From Luidia sarsii (lineage: Eukaryota; Echinodermata; Asteroidea; Paxillosida; Luidiidae), in NCBI GenBank assembly GCA_949987565.1, contig OX465102.1, forward strand, positions 28,207,768 to 28,271,767: DNA of 64,000 bases, read 5' to 3'. The notes below the pieces were generated by a model. That model did no database searches and was not told where the DNA came from. It saw only the letters and a list, made by a program, of their open reading frames with translations. Shown here piece after piece: positions 44,141 to 55,770 of this stretch (within the stretch, counting starts at the first letter, position 1; every line of letters starts with the position of its first letter). A program made the position numbers and the translations under genes.

Positions 44141-45113
44141 TGGGCCTGACGTTTCGATCCTAGCAGGACCTTTCTCAAAGGCAGAGTGACAATGCAAGGA
44201 CAACACAGATACATGTTCACGAAGGAAGGGGGAAGAGAGTGAATAGGACACGGATGAGAAACAAAAGGACAAAGAGTAAAGCTGGTAGGGTGAGATCAAA
44301 GGGAAGGGCAAGGAGTAGGGTAGGGATTAGTGAGAAGAGGGGGAAAGATCAAAGAGAGAAGTGTGAAGGACTGAACACAAAAGAAGGATTATCAGAAAGC
44401 TGCATGGTGTTGGATGTTGAGACCATGTGGTTGAATAGTCCGAAGACGCGTCATCCACATTTTCTCACGGCTTATACGAACAGCAGTACTACGGTGACCA
44501 AGTGATTCTATGCACAGTACACTCATATCTGATATCGAATGATCAGGGAGATTGAAGTGATACCCATCAGGGCTGTCCATTTTACCGGTTTTGATTGTAG
44601 ACCTATGGCCATAGATACGTTTTTTAGGGTGTTTTTGGTCTCGACAACATACTGTACATTACAAACTCTACATGAGATGAGGTATATGATGTTTGAGGTA
44701 GTGCACGTGATAGAGCCATAGGTCGTGTGGGTAGTTTCAGAAGAATGTCCATTGAAAGAGTCTATTTCCTTGACATGTGTCTTGCAAACAATGCATTTCG
44801 AGGTACACTTAAATGTTCCAAATTTAGTGGGAGGTGAAGTGTCCAAAAGGGGGAACCTCTGCTCGGACAATTAAGTTACGCAGGTTACGGGGCGCCTGAA
44901 AGCCAAAACAGGCGAATTTGGAATGGCATCAGCCAGACGATCAGAAGTGTGGAGAATATGGTGGTTTTCCTTAGTTATCTTCCTGAGAGGAGGAAGAGAA
45001 GGGTGGTAGGAAGTAACTAAGGGAACCTTGGGGTTGTCCTTGGGACCTGGTGGCTTTTGTTTGAGAGCCGAATTTCTGGGGATGGAATAGACTTTAGCAA
45101 TGGAGTTCTTCAC
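44141..45113 (-). mobile_element. Penelope-like element, C-terminal RT to GIY-YIG and 3' tail
   Basis: On the minus strand, a thumb-like segment (VPLVTSYHPSLPPLRKITK, then PVLAFRRP) comes first. A frameshift precedes a cysteine cluster (FKCTSKCIVC), then NIIYLISCRVCNVQYVVETK, the start of a GIY-YIG-type endonuclease domain. It ends with FNLPDHSISDMSV and RTIQPHGLN. The noncoding tail ends CTGCTAGGATCGAAACGTCA. The order RT, Cys cluster, GIY-YIG is diagnostic of Penelope-like elements. At least two frameshifts near 44870 and further damage make it a relic. The expected ETG/ETK context has VVET where GET is usual. Confidence 0.8.
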
Positions 45114-45138
45114 TTGGCGAGACTAATAATATTGTTAG

Positions 45139-45273
45139 TTTTCCAGTGTTGGGGTGATGGGGCAAGCTGGTCCCCACCGCCTGATTTAACTACCAATGCA
45201 TGCCGCAGGTAGCCCGCACATTGGACGAGTTGTTCGTTTGTTTTCCAGTGTTGGGGTGATGGGGCAAGCGCTG
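45139..45273. repeat. Direct duplication, about 102-bp period
   Basis: TTTTCCAGTGTTGGGGTGAT with its GGGGCAAGC continuation occurs twice, starting near 45139 and 45241. The intervening segment includes CGCACATTGGACGAGTTGTTC, which also appears at 44092 beside the Penelope-like tail. Confidence 0.6.
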
Positions 45274-45637
45274 CGAATGGGTTAAAAAGCACGACGACAA
45301 AAAAGGAAAAGAAAGATAATGCGTTTCGCAATATCAATTATGGAGACAGAATGGTAAGGAGAAAGGAGATGTTGACTGCTGGTCCATCTTTGCCGATGAG
45401 AGGAGATTACCAGCAAAAAGCACATGCATGCGTGAACACAGTTACGAAATGCTGGATATACTCAATGCTCAATCTGACACAGACGCGGTCGCGGATTTTC
45501 GGTATTTTTCTATCTTTAAGAATACGTGTGTGCATGGCTAAACGATTATACTGTATGAAATGTGGCAAGGGATGTGAGAATATAATTGTTTATTAACTAA
45601 TATGACCTTTTTTGCATTGGTTACTCTGTATTCCAGT
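45274..45637. other. No gene recognised
   Basis: Short open frame without domain. No repeat ends were identified. Confidence 0.35.
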
Positions 45638-46120
45638 GTAACGGTCTGATCCGGGTCCCATGCTCAGATGAGACCGTTACCGTATAACGTGGATAAAAAC
45701 GTCATGCGCGGTGCGCGTAGTAGTTGTCCATTTTGAAGGCCTTGCTGAGTCGATACGGCCATTGGCAATGCAGCGCTTTCAGACACGTTCGTTGACCCGT
45801 AGTTCAACAACGTTCAGTAGGGAGCCTAGTAACTAGGCCTAGAACTTGGAGTTTTACATTGGGGAAGAAATGCTACAGTTGTTCCCCTGTAATGAGGGTG
45901 CATAGATTGGCTTTATACAATCAAAAGCAAAATACAGTTTTACAAACTGTGTTTGTTCGCGGATAATCATAAACAACAGTCACATGAAGGGCGCCCCCAG
46001 GTGCTTGGCTCACTGACTCATCTGAGCACGCTGAGCAGCTGAGAACGTTGCTGCAACGTGCTGAGGTGAGCCAGTGACGTCACGGCTCAACTTAGCGCGG
46101 GGGCCCGTCTGAGATCGTTA
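45638..46120. repeat. Repeat H copy 2, inverted
   Basis: This is the reverse complement of the 30060 copy, starting GTAACGGTCTGATCCGGGTC and ending GTCTGAGATCGTTA. The first 43 bp are themselves nearly palindromic (GTAACGGTCT...GAGACCGTTAC). Confidence 0.7.
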
Positions 46121-46460
46121 AACCGGCCTTTCCCTGGCTACTTTCAGCTCTTTGGCCTGTGACCACTCACACCCATGTGTAAGGTTCGAGAGATTTCTGC
46201 TTTACATATACAATTTTTAGAAATAAACGTTGTAAAGTATAACAGTTGAATCGTGTTGTATGCTTACTTGTTTTGTGATACTTGACTGTTACATAGCAGA
46301 GGAACCATTAGGTAAAAAAAAATTGCTTGTCAGAAATGAATTGATATTCCAAGTTTAATCTTTGAAGTTTGAACATAGGAGATGCGCTTATAATACGAAC
46401 AATTACCAACATACAGTAGTTAATCTTTGCTGCACTAAGTCAATCATTACAGTACCCGTA
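46121..46460. other. No gene recognised
   Basis: AT-rich spacer between repeats H and J. Nothing was identified. Confidence 0.4.
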
Positions 46461-47022
46461 AATGCGCCCAAGCAATGCCTCATTGATATTCAACAGGCTA
46501 ACTCGACTTGGTCCAATGAGGACGCGCGCTTTTCCATTCAGGTCAAAAGGTCATGGTTTTTTTCCGGCTGGAATAATGGCGGCCGTTTCTGTGAGATAAA
46601 AAAGGGGGGATTCGTTGAAAACGTCATGTGTACGTGGCTTTCTTAAAACACCTACGACATCGCCTTCACGAGATAAACTAGGTTTACCCTTTCTCATGAT
46701 AACCACAGAATATGGGAGACCATTTTCTATCGTCGAGAAAAATCAAAATCTACGTTGCGCATTTCCCGTAGATTTTTCAGTAGAATAACAACCCTCAAAA
46801 TACATCCTTTTTTTCCTTTTGGGAAAAAGATACCTTAATAGACGTATGCATTGGATCTTCAACTTCCTGGAAAGGTGGGATTTTAAAGGATTATTTTGAT
46901 GTGCTGAGGCATAGAAAACGACAATTTCCGGAAGCCTTTTTCAAGGCCGCTTCTGCTGTGCTCACGTGACAGCCGGTCTGCGTGGACGAGAAATCATGTG
47001 GGGCCGGCAGCGCGTGACACTG
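46461..47022. repeat. Repeat J copy 2, inverted
   Basis: This is the reverse complement of the 41120 copy, with scattered substitutions and small indels. It includes ACAACCCTCAAAATACATCC and AAAACACCTACGACATCG. Confidence 0.7.
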
Positions 47023-47295
47023 CAACTGATTGGGTAATGGAGGCCTATGCGCATAGATTGGAATGAAAATGAAAAATTGGAATGAAAAAAGGCTGCAGTA
47101 GAGTAGGAAGACCAAGCGAAAAGTGGATGGACTGCATCAAATCAGACTGTACTCCCCCAGAAAAATAATCTCTCACCCTGGCAACACGACTGACTATAGA
47201 AACAAGAGAAAGGAGGAAGTCATGAAGAAGCCACCACACCTTCCAGGTACGGTGTGGATGGTTAAAGGCCCAAGCATGCACAGAAACTAACTTAA

Positions 47296-47649
47296 AGGCC
47301 ACATACAACATTGGGAAGATCTGAAAACATCCATGTCCACAGATTTCCTTCTGATGATTTACACAGTTTGTAGATGGTCATGATAGAATCATCATGTTGA
47401 AATCTTACGGTCTGGGATGCTGTACCTCTCGAGAATTCTCCACTCAAACATCGACAAATAGTTTCATTATTATTCGCGAGCAATAAACTATTTCTTACAC
47501 TACAGAATGGTTCGAAAGCCATGACTTTTTTGCATTTTCTACCTTCCATTTGAGCTAAAACCTTCGCAGTATTGTTTGTTGGAATGTTTTATGGTCTAAC
47601 ACACAAACTGAGGATATCTTTTGACCTTTACCAATTCTGTATAGGGCCT
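47296..47649. mobile_element. Family D MITE copy 3 with TTAA flanks
   Basis: It is 354 bp, the same length as copy 2, with ends AGGCCACATACAACATTGG and TTCTGTATAGGGCCT. TTAA lies at 47292-47295 and 47650-47653. It is noncoding. Confidence 0.85.
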
Positions 47650-47819
47650 TTAAAGTCAAGTATAGTCATGCAACAACAAAACTGCTTACTAACTAAAATG
47701 ACCGAAGTGCAAATCTAAAAAGAAAGCAGAGAGTCTGAAGTTCGTCAAGGAAATTTTGATGATATTTAGCACTGGCTTATTCCAATCGAAAATACTGTCG
47801 AAGAAAACTTTTGAGCGGG

Positions 47820-47970
47820 ACTTGATCACCGAGATCTTTGATTTTGCGTACCGGCGCTCTTACCATCTGAGCTATCAAACTCTTAGATATAGCGACCATT
47901 CCCAAATAGTATACCGGTCTTTGCCGGTGTCATGCCAAATAGTGTCCCCTGCCAAATAGTGTCAACTCAT
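47820..47970 (-). repeat. SINE family S1, tRNA-like part
   Basis: On the minus strand AGCTCAGATGGTAAGAGCGC forms an A-box-like region, followed by GGTACGCAAAATCAAAGATC. The S1 body (GGCAAAGACCGGTATACTA) lies on the other side. The B box is degraded. Confidence 0.6.
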
Positions 47971-48106
47971 TAGCATACTGATCGCTGGTTGGTTCAATAC
48001 GTATGACATTCAACCACCGTGGTTGGGGTATGGTTGCGCACTACACACGCATTGTGTATGGTTGCTGGCCTAACACACGCAACGTTGGGCTCTTTGGTAC
48101 CGTTGG

Positions 48107-48240
48107 ACCCTAACTGTAACCGTAACGCTAACCCTAACCCAAACAACCCTAATCCTAACCCTAATCCTAATCCCAATCCTAATTCTAATCCAAACCCTAA
48201 CCCTAACGACCCTAATCCTAGTCCTAACGCTAACCAATCA
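48107..48240. repeat. Degenerate CCCTAA telomere-like repeat
   Basis: About 21 units of CCCTAA and variants (CCTAAT, CGCTAA, CCAAAC, CGACCCTAAT). Only a few perfect units are adjacent. It is interstitial and decayed. An asparagine/proline frame across it is an artefact. Confidence 0.85.
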
Positions 48241-49050
48241 GCGATCAGTATGCTAATGAGCGGACAGTATTTGGCAGGGACACTTTTTGGCAGGACACCG
48301 GAGTCACCACCCCGGCAAGTCCCGGTCCAGTCAAAGCTTTCTTTGCCATCGTTTTCCCAGTCAGCATTTCCCCCCCTTTTTTTGACTGGTTTATTAATTC
48401 GAAATACTCTTTCACTGAACACCGTGCTCCAGCAATTATCGTCCCGTCTTCACTCAATGAAAGTGCAGCTTCAGCACTAATGGCATTAAGCGTTACTCAA
48501 TGCGCCTGGTTTCATTCTCGGTATGACGTGTGCCTGGCCTTGTTTTATGCTCTACATGCGCACGATTCGATATCAGTACCGTTCGGTGTTCAGATCGGAG
48601 AGGTGAAACTGATATCTGGACGGCGTTTCTTTTTCCGTCGCCCGGGGAAACTCCATCAATGGTTGCAGCCGCATGTATCTATTTTCCTCGCGGGGTATAC
48701 TATAGCTGTTATCGCCTCTCTCGTCTGAAACGGCAGTCGGTAGACAGACGGTCGGGATTACCGTCGCGTCCGGCCCAGTTCCCATCCAATCCACCCCTGG
48801 CACGACTTCTTTTGTATCTCATTTGACTGTTCTGCAGAAAGAGAACGGATTCTTGAATCCGAAGCAATTCCACATGGTTAGTTGAACGGCCAGAGGCGCT
48901 CAGGCTTCGTTTTGTGGACGTCGACCCGACGACCATTATCTGGCCTTAACCCGCATCGTCACACTTGCAGCTTTGTTTGTTTAGCACAAAAGGCCCAACT
49001 CGAGATGGCGTTTTGTATCGCGGGCTCGGTAGAGATTTCGTATACTGCCC
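48241..49050. other. No gene recognised
   Basis: Overlapping open frames of 75-98 codons near 48480-48936 lack domains. No repeat ends were found. Confidence 0.4.
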
Positions 49051-49054
49051 TTAA

Positions 49055-49413
49055 AGGTCCAATACAACATTGGGAAGAATCGGAAAACATGGATGTTCAC
49101 AAAATTCCCTCTAATTTACACAGTTTGTAGATGGTCATGATATAATCCTCATGGTGAAAGTCTTACGGCCTGGGATGCTGGGATAATCTCCACTCAATCA
49201 TCGACAAATAGTTTATTACTCGCGAGTAATAAACTATTTCTTACACTACAGAACGGTGCAAAAACCGTGACGGTTTTTTGACTTTTTGTACCTTCTCAGA
49301 TCACCATTTGAGCGAAAACCTTCGCAGGATTTTTTTTTTTGGAATGTTTAATGGTTTAACAAACAAACAAATTTGTGGCAATCTTTTGACTTTTACCAAT
49401 GCTGTATAGACCT
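49055..49413. mobile_element. Family D MITE copy 4 with TTAA flanks
   Basis: It is 359 bp, with ends AGGTCCAATACAACATTGGG and GCTGTATAGACCT. TTAA lies at 49051-49054 and 49414-49417. Orientation is the same as copy 3, about 1.4 kb away. Confidence 0.85.
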
Positions 49414-49494
49414 TTAAATCTAACACTTGACCTAACGTCGGTAAGCCTTTTTTGTTGTCTTAGATCTTAGATTTGGTTTCAGGATCAGGCTTCG

Positions 49495-49602
49495 TAAGCC
49501 CTCATCGCCCCCCTCCTCCAACTCTCCCCCCACCCATCCCACCCCTCCCACCCCTCCCACCCCTCCCCAGCCTTCCCACCCCTCCCCACCCCTCCCATTC
49601 GT
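49495..49602. repeat. CCCACCCCTCC low-complexity tract
   Basis: Short C-rich array of CCCTCCCACC-type units. The complementary strand has G-quadruplex potential. Confidence 0.8.
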
Positions 49603-50396
49603 CGTGGAAAAGGCTACAAAACAGGCTCTGTGCTTTATTTCGTAGAAGGTTCAAATAACTTTCTTATAATAACCCATCAACTGATGAGTGGCTTCTGAGA
49701 ATTTCTAGTATATAAATAAATACAAGGCAATCACGGAGTCTGATACAAATACTTTTCAATTATGCGCCAGCCCTTCGTGGCAATTTCGTAACGTATCAAC
49801 GTATCAACGTAATCAACGTAACGGTGCCATATCCATCACAAGAAGGCCTGCCCAACAGTTTAGAGGGCATTTCGTGGAAAGCTACACTTCTGACGTGTCC
49901 TCGTCAAACTATGATGCAAGGCAGACTATCTACTAGCCACGAGGGACGCATCATTTGAGGAATTTCGCAGATTCTGCCATTGAGGGAGGCCCTCCTGGGA
50001 GAGATTTGCATTTTGGTCATTTTAAGTCAGCGGTCAGCAGCAAAATCTCGAGATATTATGTAGGGTAGGGGTGCACTTACAAGATCCAGTTTGTGAACAA
50101 AGAAAAATACGACCACAGGATGAAAAATAACTCAACTGTCTGAAAAGTTAAAACTGATTCTCTTAGTAACTAATAATGAATTTCGTAATTCATTATCAAG
50201 CAAAAAGTATCATCAGAATGCATTATGTGTTAGGCCTATGTGATTTAATACTACAGACAGGGGAGCAGGCTTAGATTTAATCAGGAAATCGAAGTATGTA
50301 GGGTAGACCGTGTTCAATTGTTGGAAAATCAACTGGTAGTCTTGTATCAGGTAAACTCTTACTATGATCATTTAATCTGAAACCCTTAAAAACAAA
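49603..50396. other. No gene recognised
   Basis: Contains a small ACGTATCAACGTATCAACGT repeat near 49790. No domains were identified. Confidence 0.45.
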
Positions 50397-50800
50397 ATGT
50401 GCCGACGCGACGATGCGACGGCAAGACGCGACCATGCGACGACACGACGCGACGCCGAAACGGTCCTATACACCATGCAAAAAGGGGCGACATTACGACG
50501 CGACGGCACGACGCAACTAAGCGACGGCACGACGCGACTATGCGACGGCACGACGCGACTATGCTACGGCACGACGCGACTATGCGACGGCACGACGTGA
50601 CTATGCGACGGCACGACGCGACTATGCTACGGCACGACGCGACTATGCTACGGCACGACGCAACTAAGCGACGGCAAGACGTGACTATGCGACGGCACGA
50701 CGCGACTATGCTACGGCACGACGCGAATATGCTTCAGCACGACGCGATTAAGCGACGGCACGACGGGACTATGCGACGGCACGACGCGACTATGCGCCGT
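50397..50800 (+). repeat. 21-bp minisatellite that keeps an open frame
   Basis: About 14 units of roughly GACGGCACGACGCGACTATGC, plus shorter degenerate units at the left. Since 21 is divisible by three, one frame (50399-50854, 151 codons) reads a heptad RRHDATM repeatedly. There is no start context, splice site or domain to support a protein, so I call it a repeat. Confidence 0.88.
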
Positions 50801-51039
50801 GGACGGCACATGTTCGGGAGATCCGGGTATGAATGCGAAACATGCGCTGCGTAACTTGGCAGAGATGGAATTCAATACCAATGTCCCGTGGTAAAGCCAC
50901 TCAAGCTGGTCGAAAAGGTCGCACAGCACGATTGAAATTAGGCTTGTGCCGAATAATAGAACGAATATTCGATCGATGTGTATAATCGTTTTACGAGTTC
51001 TAAAAACCGCTTTAAGACTCTACCAAAATATTGAATTAG
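50801..51039. other. No gene recognised
   Basis: Short interval between the minisatellite and the LINE fragment. Confidence 0.35.
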
Positions 51040-51391
51040 ACAATTGGTAGAGCTCCGGCCTCCATTTCCGAAAACAAATCTACGACCCAGAAACATGCTA
51101 CTTCTCAAGGAACGCGAGTCTTGGAACTCCTGGAGTGACAGGTCCTTTTCTGTGGCAGCTCCTCACATCTGGAACTTACTACCTCTCCAACAAAGATCTT
51201 GTTCTTGTACTTCAAAATTTAAATCGCTACTACAAACATGTCTAATGACACAAGTTTTCAATGACTACTTGGCTCTTCTCTATTGCTCCTACACTTCTCG
51301 TCTTCAAGCTTGCTGCTCAAAATGTATATTGAATAAATCGCATGTAACTCAATGTTTAAAATTCACTCAATTTCACTGGACTGATATTTGA
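51040..51391 (+). mobile_element. LINE ORF2 C-terminal fragment
   Basis: The frame contains DRSFSVAAPHIWNLLPLQQR then SKFKSLLQTCLMTQVF. This is the conserved FS.AAP..WN.LP...FK..LKT.L block at the end of CR1/L2-type ORF2. The frame is open for 115 codons and ends naturally. No reverse transcriptase sequence lies upstream, so it is 5'-truncated. Confidence 0.7.
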
Positions 51392-51500
51392 ATCCGGCTT
51401 GAGGTGCAACCTTTCTGATGAAGCCAAATGTCTCTATCCTCGGTTTGAAAAAATAAAATATGAAGAAAAAATCGAAACGTAAAAAGTGGCATTCATAGTC

Positions 51501-51694
51501 GGGAAGCACTATTTGGGCTCCAGCCGGGTAGGTCATGAATAATTCAACATTATGACGTATATGAATAATGTACATGTACTGTACAATGGACAGTGTACAT
51601 GTACCCGGTACATATTAAGATATTCACTTCACTTCTACGTCACTTTGTTGAATTATTCATGACCTACCCGGCTGGAGCCTAGATAGTGCTTCCC
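51501..51694. mobile_element. Family G MITE with exact 9-bp target duplication
   Basis: The terminal inverted repeats are about 55 bp and start GGGAAGCACTATTTGGGCTC. TTCATAGTC flanks both ends (51492-51500 and 51695-51703). The 194-bp element has a TGTACATGTAC-rich centre. The superfamily is uncertain; Merlin and Mutator-like elements both make 8-9 bp or 9 bp duplications. Confidence 0.88.
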
Positions 51695-51703
51695 TTCATA
51701 GTC

Positions 51704-52264
51704 ACCGTCGTCATGATCATGATACCACTGTGTATTACCGTTATCAGGTTTCCACACTACACTGCGGATCGAAAATCTTAGCAAGAGTGTGTCACGTGTC
51801 TGTTAAAAGTCTTGCTATAGCTAACCTCGCAGTCAGTAGTCTAGATTTCGCCACTATTGGAGAGTAGCAAATCGGCAAGACATCCTTTCCCCAAAAAGGG
51901 CAGTCAATAAATGACGGATGAGCCCTGCTTGTGTATTGTTATGGCGCTTCCGTATGGCTCTTAGACGGCTGTCGAAGGCTGGAATCATTGGCACGTGTAT
52001 TAGCCCGGATACACGGTGTGGATCGCCGAGGCTAATAATTATTTTGTGCGTGATTTTGTGGTCGGTCTGGTCGTCAGGCACGCGGGCCATTCAAGGGGGG
52101 CCGTGCCCCTTTAACGTGACGGCAGCTGACGGTCGACCGGGGACCCGGGGACCCGGGACCCGTTCTGCTGCACTTCGCGAAAATCGAGCTCAAGGATGTC
52201 TTCAGTTACAAATAAGCCGTCTAGCCGATGATACTGTTTAGTCTCGATTGGAGGCTCCGGGGTT
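51704..52264. other. No gene recognised
   Basis: A GGGGACCCGGGGACCCGGGA tandem near 52139-52158. The 107-codon open frame shows no domain. Confidence 0.4.
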
Positions 52265-52880
52265 CCAAGAGAAAAAGGAGAAAGAGAGGTTGGACTGGGA
52301 GGGGGGGTCAGTGAGAGAATGAGAGAGACGGAATGAGACAGAGAGGGAGGGGAGAGAGGGAGAGAGAGGGGAGAGAGGCAAGAGAGAGGCAGAGGGAGAG
52401 GGAGAGGGAGAGGTAGGGGAGGGAGAAAGAGAGAGGGGGAGGAGAGAGATGGAGAGAGAGGGACAGGGAGGGGAGAGAGAGGGAGAGAGGGGGAGAGAGA
52501 GAGGGAGGAGAGAGAGAGAGACTCAAGGGAGATGGAGAGGGAGGGGGAAAGAGAGGGGAGATCGAGAGAGAGAGAGTGAGGAGAGAGGGAGATGGAGAGG
52601 GAGGGGGAGAGAGAGGGGGAGGGAGAGAGGGGAGGAAGAGAGGGAGAGGGAGGAGAGAGAGAGGAGAGGGACAGAGAGGGGAGGGACAGAGAGGGGAGGG
52701 AGAGAGAGGGGAGGGAGAGGGAGGGGAGGGAGAGAGAGTGAGGGAGAGAGAGAGAGGGAGAGGGAGAGAGAGAGGGAGGGAGAGAGAGAGAGAGAGAGAG
52801 ACGTGAAAAGGAAGAGGGGTGAGAGAGACGAGGAGGTGGAACATGGAGAAGAGACAGAGAGGGCCGGGAGAGGAGAGGGA
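52265..52880. repeat. About 600-bp polypurine (GA) tract
   Basis: GAGAGAGGGAGA units on the plus strand are nearly free of pyrimidines, the opposite strand sense to the tract at 18.9-19.9 kb. Open frames of 76-205 codons in it are artefacts. Confidence 0.93.
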
Positions 52881-55351
52881 AAAACTATGGACAAGACGTT
52901 GTTTCTGACAATTTATTTTTGCCACTTAAAAAAGTGAAGCCAGGCAGTTGTGGTTTCTTGTTATGGCCCAAGTCAGAAAATAAAATTCGAATTTTATTTT
53001 ATTGTTTTATTGGGGGGATGGGGGTGTCAAATATTCGAAAATCAAGTCTTGTTGACCCTTTTCGCCAGTCACCCATGAACCGTCTCTTTAACACCTATCT
53101 CTTCATCGCCCTTCGCTAGTTTGACTGTCAGGCAGACAGACCGCAAGTCGATGGTGGCATTCTCTGCAGAATGTCTCTCTCTCTCTACAAAAGCTCTGTC
53201 CCCGTATCTTTTCCCTATCTCACTCCCATCCTTTCTCAATCTTCTCTCCCCCAAGAATCGAGTACTGTGAGAGTGCAGATCCGGTTGATCGTGATTTTCC
53301 CCTGGCTATATACGACAACGGAGCTGCCACAATATCAACCCGATGGAAACCCTCGTCTCCTCCTGGCTCCACGCCTGCCTCTTGTCCACCATTACAGCTG
53401 TTTACCCTCCTTCCTCCCGCCAAATCTGATTGACCCTCCCCCGAACCTTGCGTCTGGACGATTTCATCGTCGAGAAGACATGGATGTTAATGCAGATACT
53501 GATGCCAGAGGAAACTGCCCAGCTACCCCCGGCAATACTATCCATATAGCCCTTACTGCCCGGCAGGGTGGGGTTAGCAAAAGCATGGCAACACCCTGCA
53601 GTCTCCGCTAATGGTACAGTGTTCAGACTGTCCTTTCCACTGACATCAAAACCATGGGATTTCCGTGCCAATCTTTGCTCACGGCCGTTTGCTTCCCAAT
53701 TCTGTGCAAAACAGTATCCACATCAAAAGTGCGAGTGGCATAGAGGGCGTGCTTCATCAGAGCAACGCAGTGTGGGTAATCAGCACAGCGCTGACCAGAT
53801 TCCATTTTCGTACGATTTTACGGGGTAGTGAATTTAGTACAAAAGTAGCTAGTTATATATGCCGCGTTCCGATCGCGTCGTCATTACCGTGTTCACGAGT
53901 TCACTAGTCGTGAAGAGGTAACTCGTGGTCACCAGGAGGCAGAAATCTTGTCTCCAGTTTACGACTAGTGACAACGGAATGGGGTCAACTTGGGTCAGAA
54001 GGTCAAAGGGCAAAACGTTTTTTACCAACATCGACGCACGCATGAGTTACAATAAGATTACGATACATACGGTTGCGGCTTCTGCAGCCAGGAACGAAAA
54101 GGTGAATTTACCATGAATTTACTACACTGTTCCACGCGCACATGTCAGGACTATAGTACTTTTAATAGTAATAATTTCCATTACATTAGCTGCGAGTCGT
54201 CGGCGTACGGGTTGTGCGACTCGCGTACGTTAGTGAAAAACAGCCGCGTAGCAACTAGCATACTCTTCGGTCTTTGGGCTTGCGCGATGTGCGTGTTGGC
54301 GTGGTGTTGGTGAGTATAGCCTTGGATGGAATGCAGCCCACTCGTGAACTGGGAAATACTGGTCGTGAACACGATAGACACGACGTGATTGAAACGCAGC
54401 ATAAGAATACCAGCCTGCTGTGCGTAGAGTTTTGATGGTGACAGGTCTATGTGGGTGTATATAAGGCAAGGCATGGAAGTGAACTACCATCTGTAGGCCT
54501 ATACCGACAAACACCGATCTCTTGTAAAGCCATTCAACTCAAGATTCAGTCAACCATGGAGTAATAATAACGCAGAGAATAAAGTACAAGTTACGTTTAG
54601 CCTCCTGACCTAAATGTAATTACCAGCTGCGGGGTTTTCCGTAGCAATTTCTCAGCAGAGTGAGTTTTGCTCTCTGATTTTTAATTTGACCCTTTTTTAA
54701 TTAATTGCGCAGTCAAGATTCTAATGTCATGTACTAGATTCACTGCTGTATATCGTGTACGTAAAATGAAAACTGAGTTTCATTAAATAAGGTTCCGGTT
54801 CGTCTGCAAGTCCGTCGGTGTGATAGGCCCTCCCAAATTTTCAAGCAGCTGTGTGGTTAAGAATTGTCGCCTCAAGCATAACTCATTATTTTATACTCCT
54901 CGTTCTGTCTCGCAATGTTGACCGGAATTCAGGAGATCGATATTCTTCAGAACAACATTATTCACTTAAAGGATGAACCACAAGGTAAAATACAACGAAT
55001 GATTTGACTTGCATGCGATAAAGTTAAAATTTTATTCACACAACCGCATAGAATTGTACATTTCAGTTTACATCATCGGTTACAATTAATTTACAGATGG
55101 TTATCCTCGGCTCCTAACGGAACGATTCATGCACTGAAAAGATAAAGTAGAGGTAACGGGTATTTGCACATAACTTCAAAGGGTGCATAAAGGCCCTCGA
55201 TCACAAAACGACGAACATCAAAAACTGGAAACTAAAGTCTTTCATCTTCGCTAATGGCTAGTCACAAAATAGTCTGTATGGTGTTTATCCTGAGAAGTAA
55301 TAATGAAATTTATGACACTCACTGCAAGTTTAAGATATATGGGCCAAAATA
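52881..55351. other. Longest stretch without recognised features
   Basis: Open frames up to 146 codons (53171-53611) occur on both strands, overlapping each other, with no domain, signal peptide or matching splice sites. No repeat termini or satellites are visible. A small gene could be missed here. Confidence 0.4.
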
Positions 55352-55770
55352 TGTCACCCGGCACAGCATAATGAGGAATAACCCCCACTTTTGAAATTTA
55401 GAGATTTTCTAATGATGTGAAAGAGTATACCATACGCTTTCAAATGAAATCAATTTTTTTCCCGTGTGAATAGTACAAGGGGACTTTGTTGTAAATAGTA
55501 CAAGGGGACTTCGCTCGTTCATTTGGTACCAGACACAATAAAGCAGCACCATTATAACTCCTCGAAAGCGGCCATTCAAAAAGGCAGGAACTTTACATTT
55601 TCATGAAAACAGTACACAAACACTCCCCCGAAATCCTCGTTTTTTAAATATTTAGAGACGGATTTCGGAAAAATCCTTTGGACATAATAAGAAGATACTT
55701 TGACTTCAGGCGTTGTTTACTCGAAAAGTGTTTTGGTGGGATATTCCTCATGTCGCTGTGCCGGGTCACA
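55352..55770. mobile_element. Family A MITE, long form with internal deletions
   Basis: The ends TGTCACCCGGCACAGC and GCTGTGCCGGGTCACA enclose the long-form interior (GTACAAGGGGACTTCGCTCG, GAAATCCTCGTTTTTTAAA). It is shorter than the 25.4-kb copy and includes a small duplication of GTACAAGGGGACTT. Confidence 0.85.

Noticed and set aside
48019..48480. Asn/Pro repeat frame of 153 codons
   Set aside because: It arises from the CCCTAA-like array.
52308..52937. Long frames in the GA tract, up to 205 codons
   Set aside because: Low-complexity artefact, present in several frames on both strands.
53171..53611. 146-codon open frame
   Set aside because: Proline/serine-rich, overlapped by several other frames, no domain or splice context.
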